29,873 nucleotides of DNA, taken from NCBI GenBank assembly GCA_001247695.2, contig LGRX02024591.1, positions 1-29,873 of the forward strand, read 5' to 3'. Shown one piece after another: positions 1 to 8,746 of this stretch. Origin of the DNA: Cymbomonas tetramitiformis. Taxonomy: Eukaryota; Chlorophyta; Pyramimonadophyceae; Pyramimonadales; Pyramimonadaceae. Numbering within the stretch: the first letter of the stretch is position 1; each line of letters opens with the position of its first letter. The notes under the pieces are model-generated. The model worked only from the letters and a program-made list of their open reading frames with translations, ran no database searches and had not been told where the DNA came from. A program made the translations under genes and the position numbers.

Positions 1-420
1 GGGCTGCGGAGGCTGCGCCTTGGCTTTGCAGCCATCAGCCATGCAGCTATGAGGCACCTTGCGGAGCGGCGGGAGCTGCGCCTCGGCCATGCCGCCATTA
101 GCCATGTAGCCATGGGGTGCCTCGCTGGGCTGTGGGGGCTGCGCCTCGGCTGTGCAGCCATCAGCCATGCAGCCATGAGGCACCTCGCCGGGCTGTGGAA
201 GCTGAGCCTCAGCCATGCAGCCATGGGGCGCCTCGCTGGGTTGCGGGGGCTGCGCCTTGGCTTTGCCGCCATCAGCCATGCAGCCATGGGGTGCCTCGCT
301 GGGCTGCGGGGGCTGCGCCTCGGCTATGCAGCCATCGGCCATGCAGCCATGGGGCACCTCGATGGGCTGTGGAGGCTGTGCCTCGGCCATGCGGCTATGA
401 CGCATGCAGCCGTGAGCTGC
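1..420. repeat. GC-rich 63-bp minisatellite
   Basis: About seven units begin near 1, 64, 127, 190, 238, 301 and 364. All are 63 bp except the one at 190, which is 48 bp. The unit core is a GGGGCTGCGCCTCGGC-like stretch followed by CAGCCATCAGCCATGCAGCCATGGGG-type CAGCCAT repeats. Because 63 is divisible by three, several frames stay open across the array. Their repetitive Ala/Leu/Gly products are a by-product of the period, not evidence of a gene. The array is probably host satellite DNA running off the left edge of the window. Confidence 0.85.
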
Positions 421-422
421 GG

Positions 423-642
423 ATGAGCTATCAGCCATTGCGCTGGGCGACACGTACTGGACTGCCTGCGGGATAGTCCTCGCGCTTGCGCTATGAGATG
501 CTAAGCCATCAGCTACCACGTTGAGCGACACGTGCTGGACCTGCGAGGCAGCACTCGCGCTTGCGCCATGAGATGCTGTGTCATCAGCCATTACGCTGGA
601 CGGCACGTGTTGGACTGCCTGCGAAACAGCTCTCGCGCCTGC
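423..642. repeat. Three diverged 70-75-bp tandem units
   Basis: Units begin near 423, 493 and 568. Each holds an ATGAG start, a GACACGT-like or GGCACGT-like core followed by TGGAC, and a CTCGCGCYTGCG tail. They directly follow the 63-bp array and share the short CATCAGCCAT words with it, so the two arrays may be related. No coding signal is seen. Confidence 0.7.
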
Positions 643-972
643 GTTTGTTGTCACGTTGCACGACAATAAACATGCGGAACGCTGCTGTCGCAACCGCTGA
701 GACATCGCAAAAAGACGCTGGGCCTTTGCTAAATCCCGTTGTCGCCGAATAGCAGCCGCATCATTGAGCGACGCAAGCATCGATGGCGTATGCTGCCGCT
801 GAGCACACATCGGTGCGCCCGCAACAACGTTTGATACGGACACCGGACAATTATATGAAGACGATTGTGGAACTGCCATCCCATCACCATCGTACGCCCC
901 ATCGGAAGGCCCTTCCGCAGGTAGTGCCACTGCCGCGCACACATACTCCGGGCGCGTACTATAGTCCCGGCC

Positions 973-1023
973 GGGCTGCGAGGGCTGCGCCTCGGCCATG
1001 CCGCCATCAGCCATGCAGCCATC
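973..1023. repeat. Isolated copy of the 63-bp minisatellite unit
   Basis: GGGCTGCGAGGGCTGCGCC followed by the CATGCCGCCATCAGCCATGCAGCCAT-type tail repeats most of one unit of the array at 1-420, separated from it by about 550 bp. It shows that the satellite is interspersed as well as tandem. Confidence 0.7.
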
Positions 1024-2843
1024 ATCTGGAATTCGGCGTTCAGTTCTGAATGCGTAATCGACTGTTCCCCGTTCCCCCCCGTTGCGGAGCGCTCGTGTAA
1101 CAAAGACGACACGTCACGATCCCCGTTCATGCATCGCCTGAGAGCGTGCTCATAACGATGGTGATGATCCGCGATCCGCGTTCTCGTTTCGCTTTGGATC
1201 GTAACCGTCATCGGAAATCCCGAACGCACTGCACCGTGTCTTCGCGTTCCAGTAATCGATGACATCGGCAGAAATGTCACTGGCGCATACGCTCGGACTG
1301 CGCCATGGCGACCTCACCTTGATGGACACAGTATCGTGAGCTCTTGACTTCCCATTTAGTCTTACGTGCGTCTCCGAAGTTTGAAAGTACGTGAGCCGAA
1401 AACCATACTGCAAACTCTGATTAGATCAGCCTAAATAATTTGATTGTATTGTGTTGCTAGTATAAAATAGTTTCTTATATTTTCGCGTACCGTATATTTT
1501 CCGCAGGTGGTAGGTCATTGCGTGGTCGCCGCAAGCAAGATGCGTTTGATGTTTACGTAACCCACACACCCACGCACTTTGTCGCTTGCCCAAAACTATG
1601 ATTTACCCCATAATTTTCGTGCGAGATTTTGAGAGTAGATCCTGCCTGGGCACCTATTTTCCTTTCGTAATTCACCCACAGCGCCCGCAAATGAAGCCCA
1701 TGAGCACGCCCCCGAAAATGGCCCGCGGCAGCCGGCCACACCGGAATGAGCGGACATCATCCCCGCCAGGCGCACCCACAACCCCCCGGCAAGATCGGAA
1801 AGCCGGATCCACCTGGGCACCTTGGTTCATAGTGAAATCCTGAAGGGCAGGTGAGTTGGTATAGGGACGCTCGACATTTGATGTGGGGCTAGGAGCTCCC
1901 ACGTTACGTGATGATTAAGTGATTTTTAAGTACTTGTTTTGTGTGCGTTATCTGCCTTTAGGCTAGCTAGTTGGAAAATGTGCTTTCAAATTGAATTCTT
2001 CGATAGAATTTTACAAGTGTGTGTGCCTGTTTGCATGTTTTTACTGGATCGTGAAAAACTGGGCCTTTTTAGCTTCTAAAAAGGCCCAGTCTAGGTTCCA
2101 AGTGTCGCAACTCAAGATTGCATAACAACCGCCCCATGGCTCTTGGCGAGGAGGCGGGATATAAATATCCGACGCACCGATCCCAGTTACCACCCCAATT
2201 GCTTTTGGGCTCTGGTGGTGTGGAAACACTGGGAATCTAAGGTATGTCTCCATGCTTTCCGTAGCATGTCTTTTGTAGTCATTGCTACTACAGTTAGTAG
2301 CAGTGCAACTTGTAGCGCGATTTGCACTTGCATAAATAGCGAGTATCGTGATATAGGTGCTTGTAGTTTTTAAGGTCCGACGATGCGAACTTTGTTTTAG
2401 ATAGACAGTTCGCTCAAATGAGGCTGGGAGTGCGTTAGCCTTCGGCACGCCCTGAGGTGAAACCCAACCCAGCCAATTTAAGGTACGCTCTTGTCCTTGT
2501 TTGAGCTTTTTATTGCATCGCACTTGGTTTAGTCTTTCTTTTAATTAAGAGAGTCGGGTGTGTGTCGGGATAGTGACGGCAGGGAGCTTTTCACTTGTTC
2601 AACGACTCGATGAGGGATGGCCTTGCATAGTCAACACAGGTATATGCCTCGTGACAAGTTGCTCGAATAGTATGCAATTATGATTTTGCTAGACTAGTTT
2701 GCACTTAAATAGACTTGCTTTCAATTGTCCTGTCGGCACAATTTGCTGGTTAGTATTTCTTGCACAGTCACACGATTTTAGATTTTAATAAGAATCGTGT
2801 AAGGCATCAAACTGCATCTGTCCTTCACAAAAAAAACCTGAAT
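1024..2843. other. Left flank without a supported gene
   Basis: This is mixed-GC DNA with short frames on both strands that show no recognisable domain and no consistent codon bias. A canonical-looking splice donor, CAG/GTGAGT, is present near 1848-1855, but no reading frame around it looks like an exon. The stretch is best read as host noncoding or repeat DNA. Its only structured item is a hairpin near 2058. Confidence 0.5.
2058..2090. repeat. Perfect 15-bp hairpin with 3-nt loop
   Basis: ACTGGGCCTTTTTAG, loop CTT, then the exact reverse complement. The structure is intrinsically stable. It could be the tip of a small foldback element or part of a folded RNA. No gene end is recognised beside it, so a terminator role is not supported. 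Confidence 0.6.
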
Positions 2844-3155
2844 GCCTAGGACAACAACATCGCTCCTTGCCTTCACTGTAGGTAGAACCTAGAGTTCCTC
2901 AGTCTAAATATGCGATTCAGTGGGGAGGACACTGTTATCGTGCAATCCTTTGTGCCTGAACCAGCTCGCGGGAACCATTGCGATTGAACTGCTGTGCCTA
3001 GGACAGCAACATCGCTCCTTGCCTTCACTGTAGGTAGAACCTAGAGTTCCTCAGTCTAAATATGCGATTCAGTGGGGAGGACACGGTTATTGTGCAATTC
3101 TTTGTGCCTGAACCAGCTCGCAGCTCGCTGTGGAACCATTGCGATTGAACTGCTG
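2844..3155. repeat. 152-bp tandem duplication
   Basis: A unit beginning GCCTAGGACA at 2844 is repeated from 2996 with only a few substitutions. The second copy carries a small insertion of a CAGCTCGC-type repeat near 3113-3130. Both copies end with the shared ATTGCGATTGAACTGCTG. The high similarity implies a recent duplication in the flank. No open frame of interest is seen. Confidence 0.85.
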
Positions 3156-3416
3156 GGTAATAGTTAGGCGAACTGGGCCGGATTCCCTTTAGGTAATCCT
3201 TCCCCACTTAGAGTGGTGGTTTATTTTTTATTTTCTTTATTTTCTTTTTATCAAACTGTTTTGTTTTAATGTATAGACTTATTTTAGCTGTTGACTTTTA
3301 GTATTCTATAACGAATATCAACTGTAAGCTCGGTTTTCACATAAGCTGTTTGCATATTTTATTTGGTCGGTGCAAATCGTGCAACCCTATGAGAAATATT
3401 TTATTTAGCATAGGTA

Positions 3417-3700
3417 TCAAAATATTACACCTCCTTTGTGGCGTTGCAAAAACGAACTCCCTTGGCCACACATTGGTGATTGCGCCATTGAAGGAACCAT
3501 TGTGGTCACGCTTTCTACTCTTGTAGAAGAAGGCGCCTGCACCCTTGGTCCGCGGGTTTGTTTGGAGCGCCCTTGATCCGCGAGCAACAAGGTATTGGCC
3601 TTGTTGTGATGTATGGCATCTTGGGTTTGAGTAGGTCTGCCACTCTTGTGTCTGTGACCACTTGTCTCCCGTTGCGCCACAAAGAGGTGTAATATTTTGA
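3417..3700. repeat. 284-bp element bounded by 26-bp inverted repeats
   Basis: The left arm at 3417-3443 (TCAAAATATTACACCTCC then TTTGTGGCG) matches the reverse complement of 3675-3700 with one extra base. The interior has a different, higher-GC composition than the AT-rich surroundings. The structure resembles a MITE or foldback element. A clear target-site duplication was not found, so its family is unknown. Confidence 0.6.
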
Positions 3701-4061
3701 TGCAAAAATAATTTTCCACATATGTGCTCCCGTGTTTTAGATCTTTTAGGATATGTGTGATTACTATAAAAGTATGGTATGGTACTGCGAGTAGTTAAGT
3801 ACCGACTATAGCGTACCATTTATATAAACAACATAACTAAATAATAAATACAAGAAATAATTACGTAATAAATTGAGAATAAATTACGTGATTAAATGTG
3901 TATACAATAAAAAATAAATAAATAATCTACAATAAAAATAATAATAATAAATGTAAAATAAAAACAAAATATAAAAGATAAAGATTAAAACTTATAAGTA
4001 AATGAAAAGTAAATATTGATTAAGTTTTCAATAAGTTATATGTTAATTGTTCTTAAATCAT
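3701..4061. other. AT-rich tract at the outer edge of the broken element
   Basis: From about 3820 the sequence is dominated by AATAAA/AATAAT words. Compositionally it resembles the noncoding right end of the main element after 29523. The TTCCGGTGGAATAAATATAAA-type terminal repeat of the main element was looked for on both strands here and not found. The outer end of the second element is therefore lost, degenerate or of another type. Confidence 0.4.
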
Positions 4062-4442
4062 TTATCCAAATTCCCACCATATGTTTCCTTTATTTGTTTT
4101 CCAACCCATTTTTCCTATTTTCATTTTACCTTCACCTTTATGGTCTTGTACCCAATAATAAGCATTAAAGAAACATAAGCTTGGTAAAGAATATTTGTTC
4201 TTTTTTACTTGAGTTCTTGTACTAATTCCATTTTTTTCATTATCTTTTTCAAATTTTTTGATAACATCAAAAACATTGATGCAAGCATCTTTTAATTCAT
4301 CACCTTCATATTTTTCATAATATCTTGTTTTGTCACTTATATTACGAAACATAAAAATAAAATCTTCATTCATTATCGGAGTTGGGTCATAAATAGAACC
4401 ATCCTTACGTTCAATCCAACAATGTAAGTCTAATGTATTCAT
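4062..4442 (-). pseudogene. Probable C-terminal fragment of a small viral protein with an HCW/DPT motif
   Basis: The 126-residue frame begins with a short hydrophobic stretch and then HCWIE...DPT at about residues 8-22. That arrangement is seen in several phage and bacterial small proteins in which a longer N-terminal half precedes the HCW motif. Here the frame upstream of the ATG is closed by a stop within about six codons, so the protein may be truncated. The middle is Lys/Glu-rich and the C-terminus is aromatic (WVQD...GWK...WWEFG). It lies just downstream of the broken short fibre in the inverted element, in the same direction, and has no counterpart in the main element. The function is unknown. 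It could also be an intact short gene. Confidence 0.4.
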
Positions 4443-4528
4443 CTTGCTTTGTTTACACTATTGAGTTACACTCTTTAAGTGGATTTTATTTTTTGAGGTT
4501 TTTTGTCCCCCTGAAAAAACCGAAGAAA

Positions 4529-5484
4529 TTACGGGTTTGGAGAATGAGGAGTCAATTTCAAGAAAAATCTAATAACATCGTCAGAAAAATTTTCAAACAA
4601 CGAAGAAATTCTAAGCTCCAAACCATTCTCTCCAAGTAAATTTGAAGATGCAACTAATGTATCTCTCCTCGCTTCGCTAGTAAAGAAACCTAAACCTTCA
4701 CAAATCAAAACATAGTTGTCTACAATGTTATCATTCACATCTGAATCAGCGTGTTGAATTTTGAAATTAGCTTGTTGAGTACCTGTTTCATTACCTGCTA
4801 GCTGAAATATACACATTACACCAAAAGTATTTGAAGGAAATTCCAATATTCGAATACCTTGACCAGCTTTAGGCTGTATTCTCGGAAAATTTGACAAATT
4901 AAGATTTTCGTATTGTAAAGTTTTTGTTGTTAACTTATTGCATTCTATATCATTACATTCTATATCATTGCAACCTATTATATCACCTTTCATATTAATT
5001 CTGAAAAATTGAGTTGCACTACCATCAGGTTTTTTTTGAAAATTTATAAAATATATAGTTTTAGCATTTAGTATGTCCACGGCTGAGGTATTCAAACCAA
5101 TAAATGAATTACCTGATACTTTTGTTCCAAATAAATCAATGTTAGTTTTGTTATTTGTAGTATTGTTTATTTCTCCATTGACTCTTGCATTTCCATTTAC
5201 TAACAAACCGGAAGTTGTATTTACTTGCAGTTCACTGCCTGTAACAATTATAAGACTATTATCAGTTCCATCCTTTAGTTCAATTTGTGCAGTTCCACTA
5301 TTTAAAACATTTTCAAAACGTCTCTGCCGTATAGATTGTTTACGTATACGTTACCAACTGTCCTTTCTATATCATTACCACCGGGTAGGTTTTGCCACTT
5401 AGTAGACCCCCCGGTAGGAGCATTTCCATTAACCGTATCACATTGTATATTTTTACAAACAATATCATTTCCAAAAGAAGACAT
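4529..5484 (-). pseudogene. Frameshifted short fibre-like virion protein
   Basis: The N-terminal frame (start at 5484, closed near 5302) opens with MSSFGNDIVCKNIQC and closely resembles the intact 195-residue protein at 28936-29523. Homology then continues in another frame down to 4529, where TKTLQYENL...NFPR and ILEF...FQLAGNE match the partner. A single-base indel near 5320-5345 is the simplest explanation. The middle section carries about 130 residues of Asn/Thr-rich sequence that the intact copy lacks, so this was a longer allele of the fibre. It includes a short IECNDIECN duplication. It is probably a dead gene of the inverted second element, but sequencing error at the indel cannot be excluded. 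Confidence 0.7.
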
Positions 5485-5513
5485 CTGATATATATATATA
5501 TATATATATTAAA
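5485..5513. promoter_or_regulatory. (TA)n tract between two fibre genes
   Basis: An alternating TA run of about 22 bases sits directly upstream of the 5484 start codon on the minus strand. It resembles the TATATA-type tracts found close upstream of several start codons in the main element (for example at 25090-25111 and 27087-27094). A promoter role is inferred. It could also be a simple microsatellite. Confidence 0.35.
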
Positions 5514-6443
5514 TCACAATTTAAAATCAGGTTTAATCCAAACCAATAATCCTGAACCCGAGATTGTTACAACTTTACTTTCCATACATACACCGATAAT
5601 TCCAACATTATTTGTAGTGATTTGTGAAGAATTGACTGACCCTCCCGTTGCACAACCCAACATTTGACCTTTGACATAACTTCCATCAATAGCTTTACAA
5701 GTTGTGAATCCTTTTGTACAAACGAAACAAGAATTTCCGGTTGTTGAATTTTGAACACAAACTCCAATAGGCATACAATTTTGATTAGATTGACTTGCCG
5801 AAGCTGCATATATTTTTACACCATTTACATCTGAAAAATCATCAGAAAATTGAACAATATCTCCAGCATTTATTGTAGCTCCGGTATTATTTTTAAAAGT
5901 AAATACATCACCTGTATGAGGAACCGGACTTGTGGGTAATGTTGCCGTATATGCATTTGTCAAACCTGTCAAAGGAATTCCTAAGGTCGTCAATGATGAT
6001 GTTGGCGTTGTATATGCACAGTCTATGCTACTTACAAGTCGTATAGCACTACAATCCAAATCTCCGCTTAAATTAATGTTATTTCCAGAATTACCGACAG
6101 CCAAAACTTGACTTAATGAACCAATACTTCCATTATTAATAGCACCAGATTTTATTTCACCGGAAACTGAATCATAATACAATTGTAAATTTTCTAATGT
6201 CACATCAGGACTTGGTCTTATAGGTTTTACCGTAAATGAACTTGGATTTACAGAATTTAATTCAACACCGGTTGCATTTATACAAATAGTATTGTTGACA
6301 GACGAAGTTCCTCCGGTATTCTTATTAGCATATGAACCTAATGACACTGAATTTAGACCACTAAAAACTTCGCCTGCAAATCTTCCTACAGAAACAGATT
6401 CCACACCGGCGTTACTTTCAGATTGTCCACTGGGAAAATACAT
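5514..6443 (-). pseudogene. C-terminal half of the long fibre protein
   Basis: The 309-residue frame matches the last roughly 310 residues of the 600-residue fibre at 27095-28897. From the PIRPSPDVTLENLQLYY motif onward the two are almost identical, with about a dozen scattered changes. Upstream of that, the first 80 or so residues are recognisably related IG-x-x-AG beta-roll repeats but strongly diverged. The entire N-terminal region, including the MSSFGK tag and the shaft, is missing. The break lies within about 20 bases of the start of a polymerase fragment on the opposite strand. It is called a truncated gene in the inverted second element. Translation from the internal ATG is possible but not expected to give a functional fibre. 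Confidence 0.8.
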
Positions 6444-6466
6444 CTTATACTATTTTTGAAAGTTTT

Positions 6467-7717
6467 ATTAATACTTTTTTAAAAATAAAACAAGAGGCAA
6501 ACGATTATCCTGAGTGGGTACAAAGCGAAAAAGACAAAGATGTGTATATTAAAAAATATTTTGAAAAGGAAGGTATATTATTAGAAAAAGATAAAATAAA
6601 TAAAAATGAAGGATTGAGAACCATTGCTAAATTATTTCTTAACAACTTGTGGGGTAGATATTGTTTGAAACCAAATAAAAGACAAAACAAATTCATGAAT
6701 AGTGCTGAAGTATATGATATTTTATCAGATTCAAGAAATGACAATGTTCTCATTCAGCCAATAAAAAACAAAAATGGTGATGTTAAATACCAAGTTGGTT
6801 TTAATTTATTAAGTGAATATTCTGAAACAAACTGTACCGTCAACGAAATTATTGGAGTATTTACAACGGCACACGCAAGAATAAAATTGTACAATTTAAT
6901 GGACGATGTAGGATTCGACAAAGTTTTATATCACGATACTGACTCAGTGGTATACATTGAAGATGCACCAAATAAACACGTACTCAACATTATGGACGAT
7001 GTAGGATTTGGTAAAGTTCTATCTCATGATATTGACTCGGTGATATACATCGAAAATGAAACAAATGGACAAGTTGCAGCAATAGGTTACAAGTCTTTTT
7101 CTGCAAAAGGTCTTACTTTTCCTTGTTGTGGTCCTTGCTTCGAAAAGTATGAGTTTGACAAGGTTACCGATGCTCAAGAAGAGTTCACCGATTCTCAAGA
7201 AGAGCTAACCGATTCTCAAGAAACAACTGTCCAGGAAAGGCTGCCTTCAGAGGATTTTACATTAAGGTGTGACTATTGTAACTTTTGCAGTTATTTTTCA
7301 GCAGTCGAAGTTGTTGAGGCAATAACGGATTATGGTGTTCCTGACGGCTATGACCTAACTACAAGAGAAGTAATAGACTGCCTGTGCCCTGCAGCAGACT
7401 TTGAAAAAATACACTTGAGTTGGGAAGACGAATTTAAGCTCCGATGTGCTACGTGTCAGCTACCCACAGCTGACAAAGTTTCTGTCAAGTGTATTGACTG
7501 TGCAGAAACAGTCTCTCTTTCTAAGACTCTGTATGACGATTTACTGTTCGATAAAGCAGACTTTGACTATCCAGAAGCTTTTACTACCTTTGAAAAATAT
7601 GGTTGGGCATGTTGCTTTACTTGTAACAAACCGGTGTGCAATCGGTGTGAAGTTCTCAAAACTGAAGTAGGGGAACCTACCGTCCACTTTTGCAAAACTT
7701 GTGACTCTTCCTCCTAG
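6467..7717 (+). pseudogene. Chimeric frame: DNA polymerase B C-terminal fragment fused to a Cys-rich protein fragment
   Basis: The frame is open from about 6467. Its first 200 codons match the polymerase palm of the main element (residues about 1016-1185): FLKIKQE...YPEWV, motif B (AKLFLNNLWGRY) and motif C (YHDTDS). They are clearly diverged and come from a different relative. A 93-bp tandem duplication repeats motif C, the second copy reading SHDIDS. At about 7074 the frame runs without interruption into residues 103-313 of the Cys-rich protein encoded at 17359-18300, with roughly three quarters of residues shared. The exonuclease domain, motif A and the Cys-rich protein's N-terminus are absent. 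It is therefore a recombination product. That it stays open for 1.2 kb suggests recent formation or selection. The usual computed start (GTG at 6542) has no special support. Confidence 0.75.
6899..7073. repeat. 93-bp tandem duplication of the polymerase motif C region
   Basis: Both units begin ATGGACGATGTAGGATT, at 6899 and 6992, and encode MDDVGF-x-KVL-x-HD-x-DSV-x-YIE. The period is 31 codons, so the frame is kept. The second unit has diverged (the Asp-Thr-Asp of motif C has become Asp-Ile-Asp) and is cut off at about 7073 by the junction with the Cys-rich fragment. Confidence 0.85.
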
Positions 7718-7755
7718 ACAGAATCGGCAGCAAATATTTCTTGTCCAAGGTGTGA

Positions 7756-7877
7756 GATACATACATACATACATACAAAACCTGATAGTGACAGAGACAC
7801 TTTATACATAATATGATAGTGACAGAGACACTTTATACATAACCTGATAGTGACAGAGACACTTTTTACATAAACAA
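7756..7877. repeat. ATAC microsatellite plus three 31-bp repeats (inverted copy)
   Basis: A (CATA)n run is followed by three units containing GATAGTGACAGAGACACTTT. The segment is the reverse complement of 17167-17320 in the main element, which has four units. It lies between the tail-to-tail ends of the Cys-rich fragment and the ATPase fragment, as in the main element. It may act as a 3' region shared by two convergent transcripts. Confidence 0.85.
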
Positions 7878-7899
7878 TAGTAGTTAATATTTGCTGCTT

Positions 7900-8512
7900 T
7901 TAATCTAAAGTATTTGGAATAATAAATTCATTAAAGTTCCTTCTAAAGCCACTTGGATGTGTACTCTTTTTATGTAAATCAATAAATAAGAAGTCATGTG
8001 GGTTTTGAATTGCTTTATCATAAACTTGGAAAAAGGTATCTTGATTTATTTCTCCCGAACATTCTTCCGCAATTTTCTCTAACTCTTTAATATTTTTATT
8101 TTTAAAAACTAATAAATGAGTTAAGTTACCTCTTATTGATTTATTCAATCCCATTTGGTTTGACGTGTAATTTTGTGTTGCAAATAATAAAGTAACTCCC
8201 AAGGCACCATTTTTTAATTTACCTTTATGACGGTGAGTAGTTACAAGTTGATTTAATTTAGCTCTTGGTAACATAATGTCATTTCCTTGTACATCATCTA
8301 ATAAAACCACAATCACCGGCTTTTTCCCATTATATTTATGTTCCGGTGGATTATACATTGTGTCCTCAAATTCAATTAATAATTCATTTGGTATATCATG
8401 AATTGATTTTGTTTTATCTTTTAACATTTTATTTAATTTCTTCCATCTTTTCAACTTTTCATGATATTCTTCGTATTCTTGAGCTTCGGTGTCAAGAATT
8501 TCTTCTATTTTT
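7900..8512 (-). pseudogene. 3' two thirds of the packaging ATPase gene, inverted duplicate
   Basis: From the stop back to codon Lys101, the translation is the same as residues 101-303 of the ATPase at 16223-17134. Reading the two nucleotide sequences side by side, no difference was found in the coding part. Walker B and the sensor motif are retained, but Walker A (residues 41-48) and the whole N-terminus are gone. At 8512/8513 the homology ends abruptly in a foldback sequence, and the frame continues into unrelated residues as far as 8652. The product could not hydrolyse ATP. Such identity beside strongly diverged neighbours points to a very recent copy, gene conversion or an assembly artefact. 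Confidence 0.9.
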
Positions 8513-8623
8513 AGTAGTATGATGTAGCGTTTACGGACAGAATTTTCCCCCACCACAAAAACCCTAGGGCTGCGCCCTAGGGTTGGGGTAAAATCCAATC
8601 CCCAAACCCTACAACATACTACT
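8513..8623. repeat. 111-bp foldback at the duplication breakpoint
   Basis: The outer arms 8513-8527 (AGTAGTATGATGTAG) and 8609-8623 pair with one mismatch. Further in, GTTT-x-x-GGA...ATTTTCCCC-type segments pair imperfectly. The centre is a perfect 11-bp stem with a TGC loop at 8560-8584 (AACCCTAGGGC / GCCCTAGGGTT). The whole segment could extrude as a cruciform. It starts at the exact base where ATPase homology stops and ends 45 bp before the terminal repeat of the main element. It may be a small foldback transposon or a recombinogenic hairpin. Confidence 0.75.
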
Positions 8624-8667
8624 ACCATCCAAACCCTAGGTTGACGTGTCAATTCCGGTGAGCTTCC

Positions 8668-8746
8668 GGTGAATTTATCCGGTTCGGTGAGAGTTTCCGG
8701 TGGAATAAATATAAATATGATAAATTAGAAAAAAATAATTTATCAT
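8668..8746 (+). repeat. Left terminal inverted repeat
   Basis: 8689-8746 matches the reverse complement of 29603-29660 at 57 of 58 positions (core GAGAGTTTCCGGTGGAATAA). The match continues outward to about 8668 at 17 of 21 positions. Just inside and outside this arm, the words TTCCGGTGA, TTCCGGTGA, TTCGGTGA and TTCCGGTGG recur between 8653 and 8703. These could be protein-binding iterons for the integrase or terminal protein, which is an inference. The stop codon of the SET-like gene lies inside the repeat. Confidence 0.9.

Noticed and set aside
49..476. Long open frames across the GC-rich repeats
   Set aside because: The 63-bp period is a multiple of three, so several frames stay open at once. 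The products are plain repeats with no domain.
729..1413. Open frames of up to 183 codons on the minus strand in the left flank
   Set aside because: They are overlapping frames with Arg/His/Ser-rich, low-complexity products and no motif. They lie in GC-rich repeat DNA where chance frames are long.
1586..1855. Host exon ending at a CAG/GTGAGT donor
   Set aside because: The nearest open frame stops before the donor, and no similarity to a protein family is visible.
2420..2475. GGCTGGG...CCCAGCC stem suggesting a structured RNA
   Set aside because: The interior does not fold into a tRNA or another known RNA, and the stem alone is weak evidence.
2041..2523. 160-codon minus-strand frame
   Set aside because: It runs through a hairpin and repeat-like DNA, with no recognisable domain and Cys/Ser/Thr-rich random composition.
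3337..3819. Possible retrotransposon-like coding remnant on the minus strand
   Set aside because: The frame spans the 284-bp inverted-repeat element and its flanks, and no reverse transcriptase, integrase or gag motif could be found.
8560..8640. AAACCCTAGGG words suggesting plant-type telomeric repeats
   Set aside because: Only isolated, palindromic copies occur, not a tandem CCCTAAA array. They are part of the foldback.
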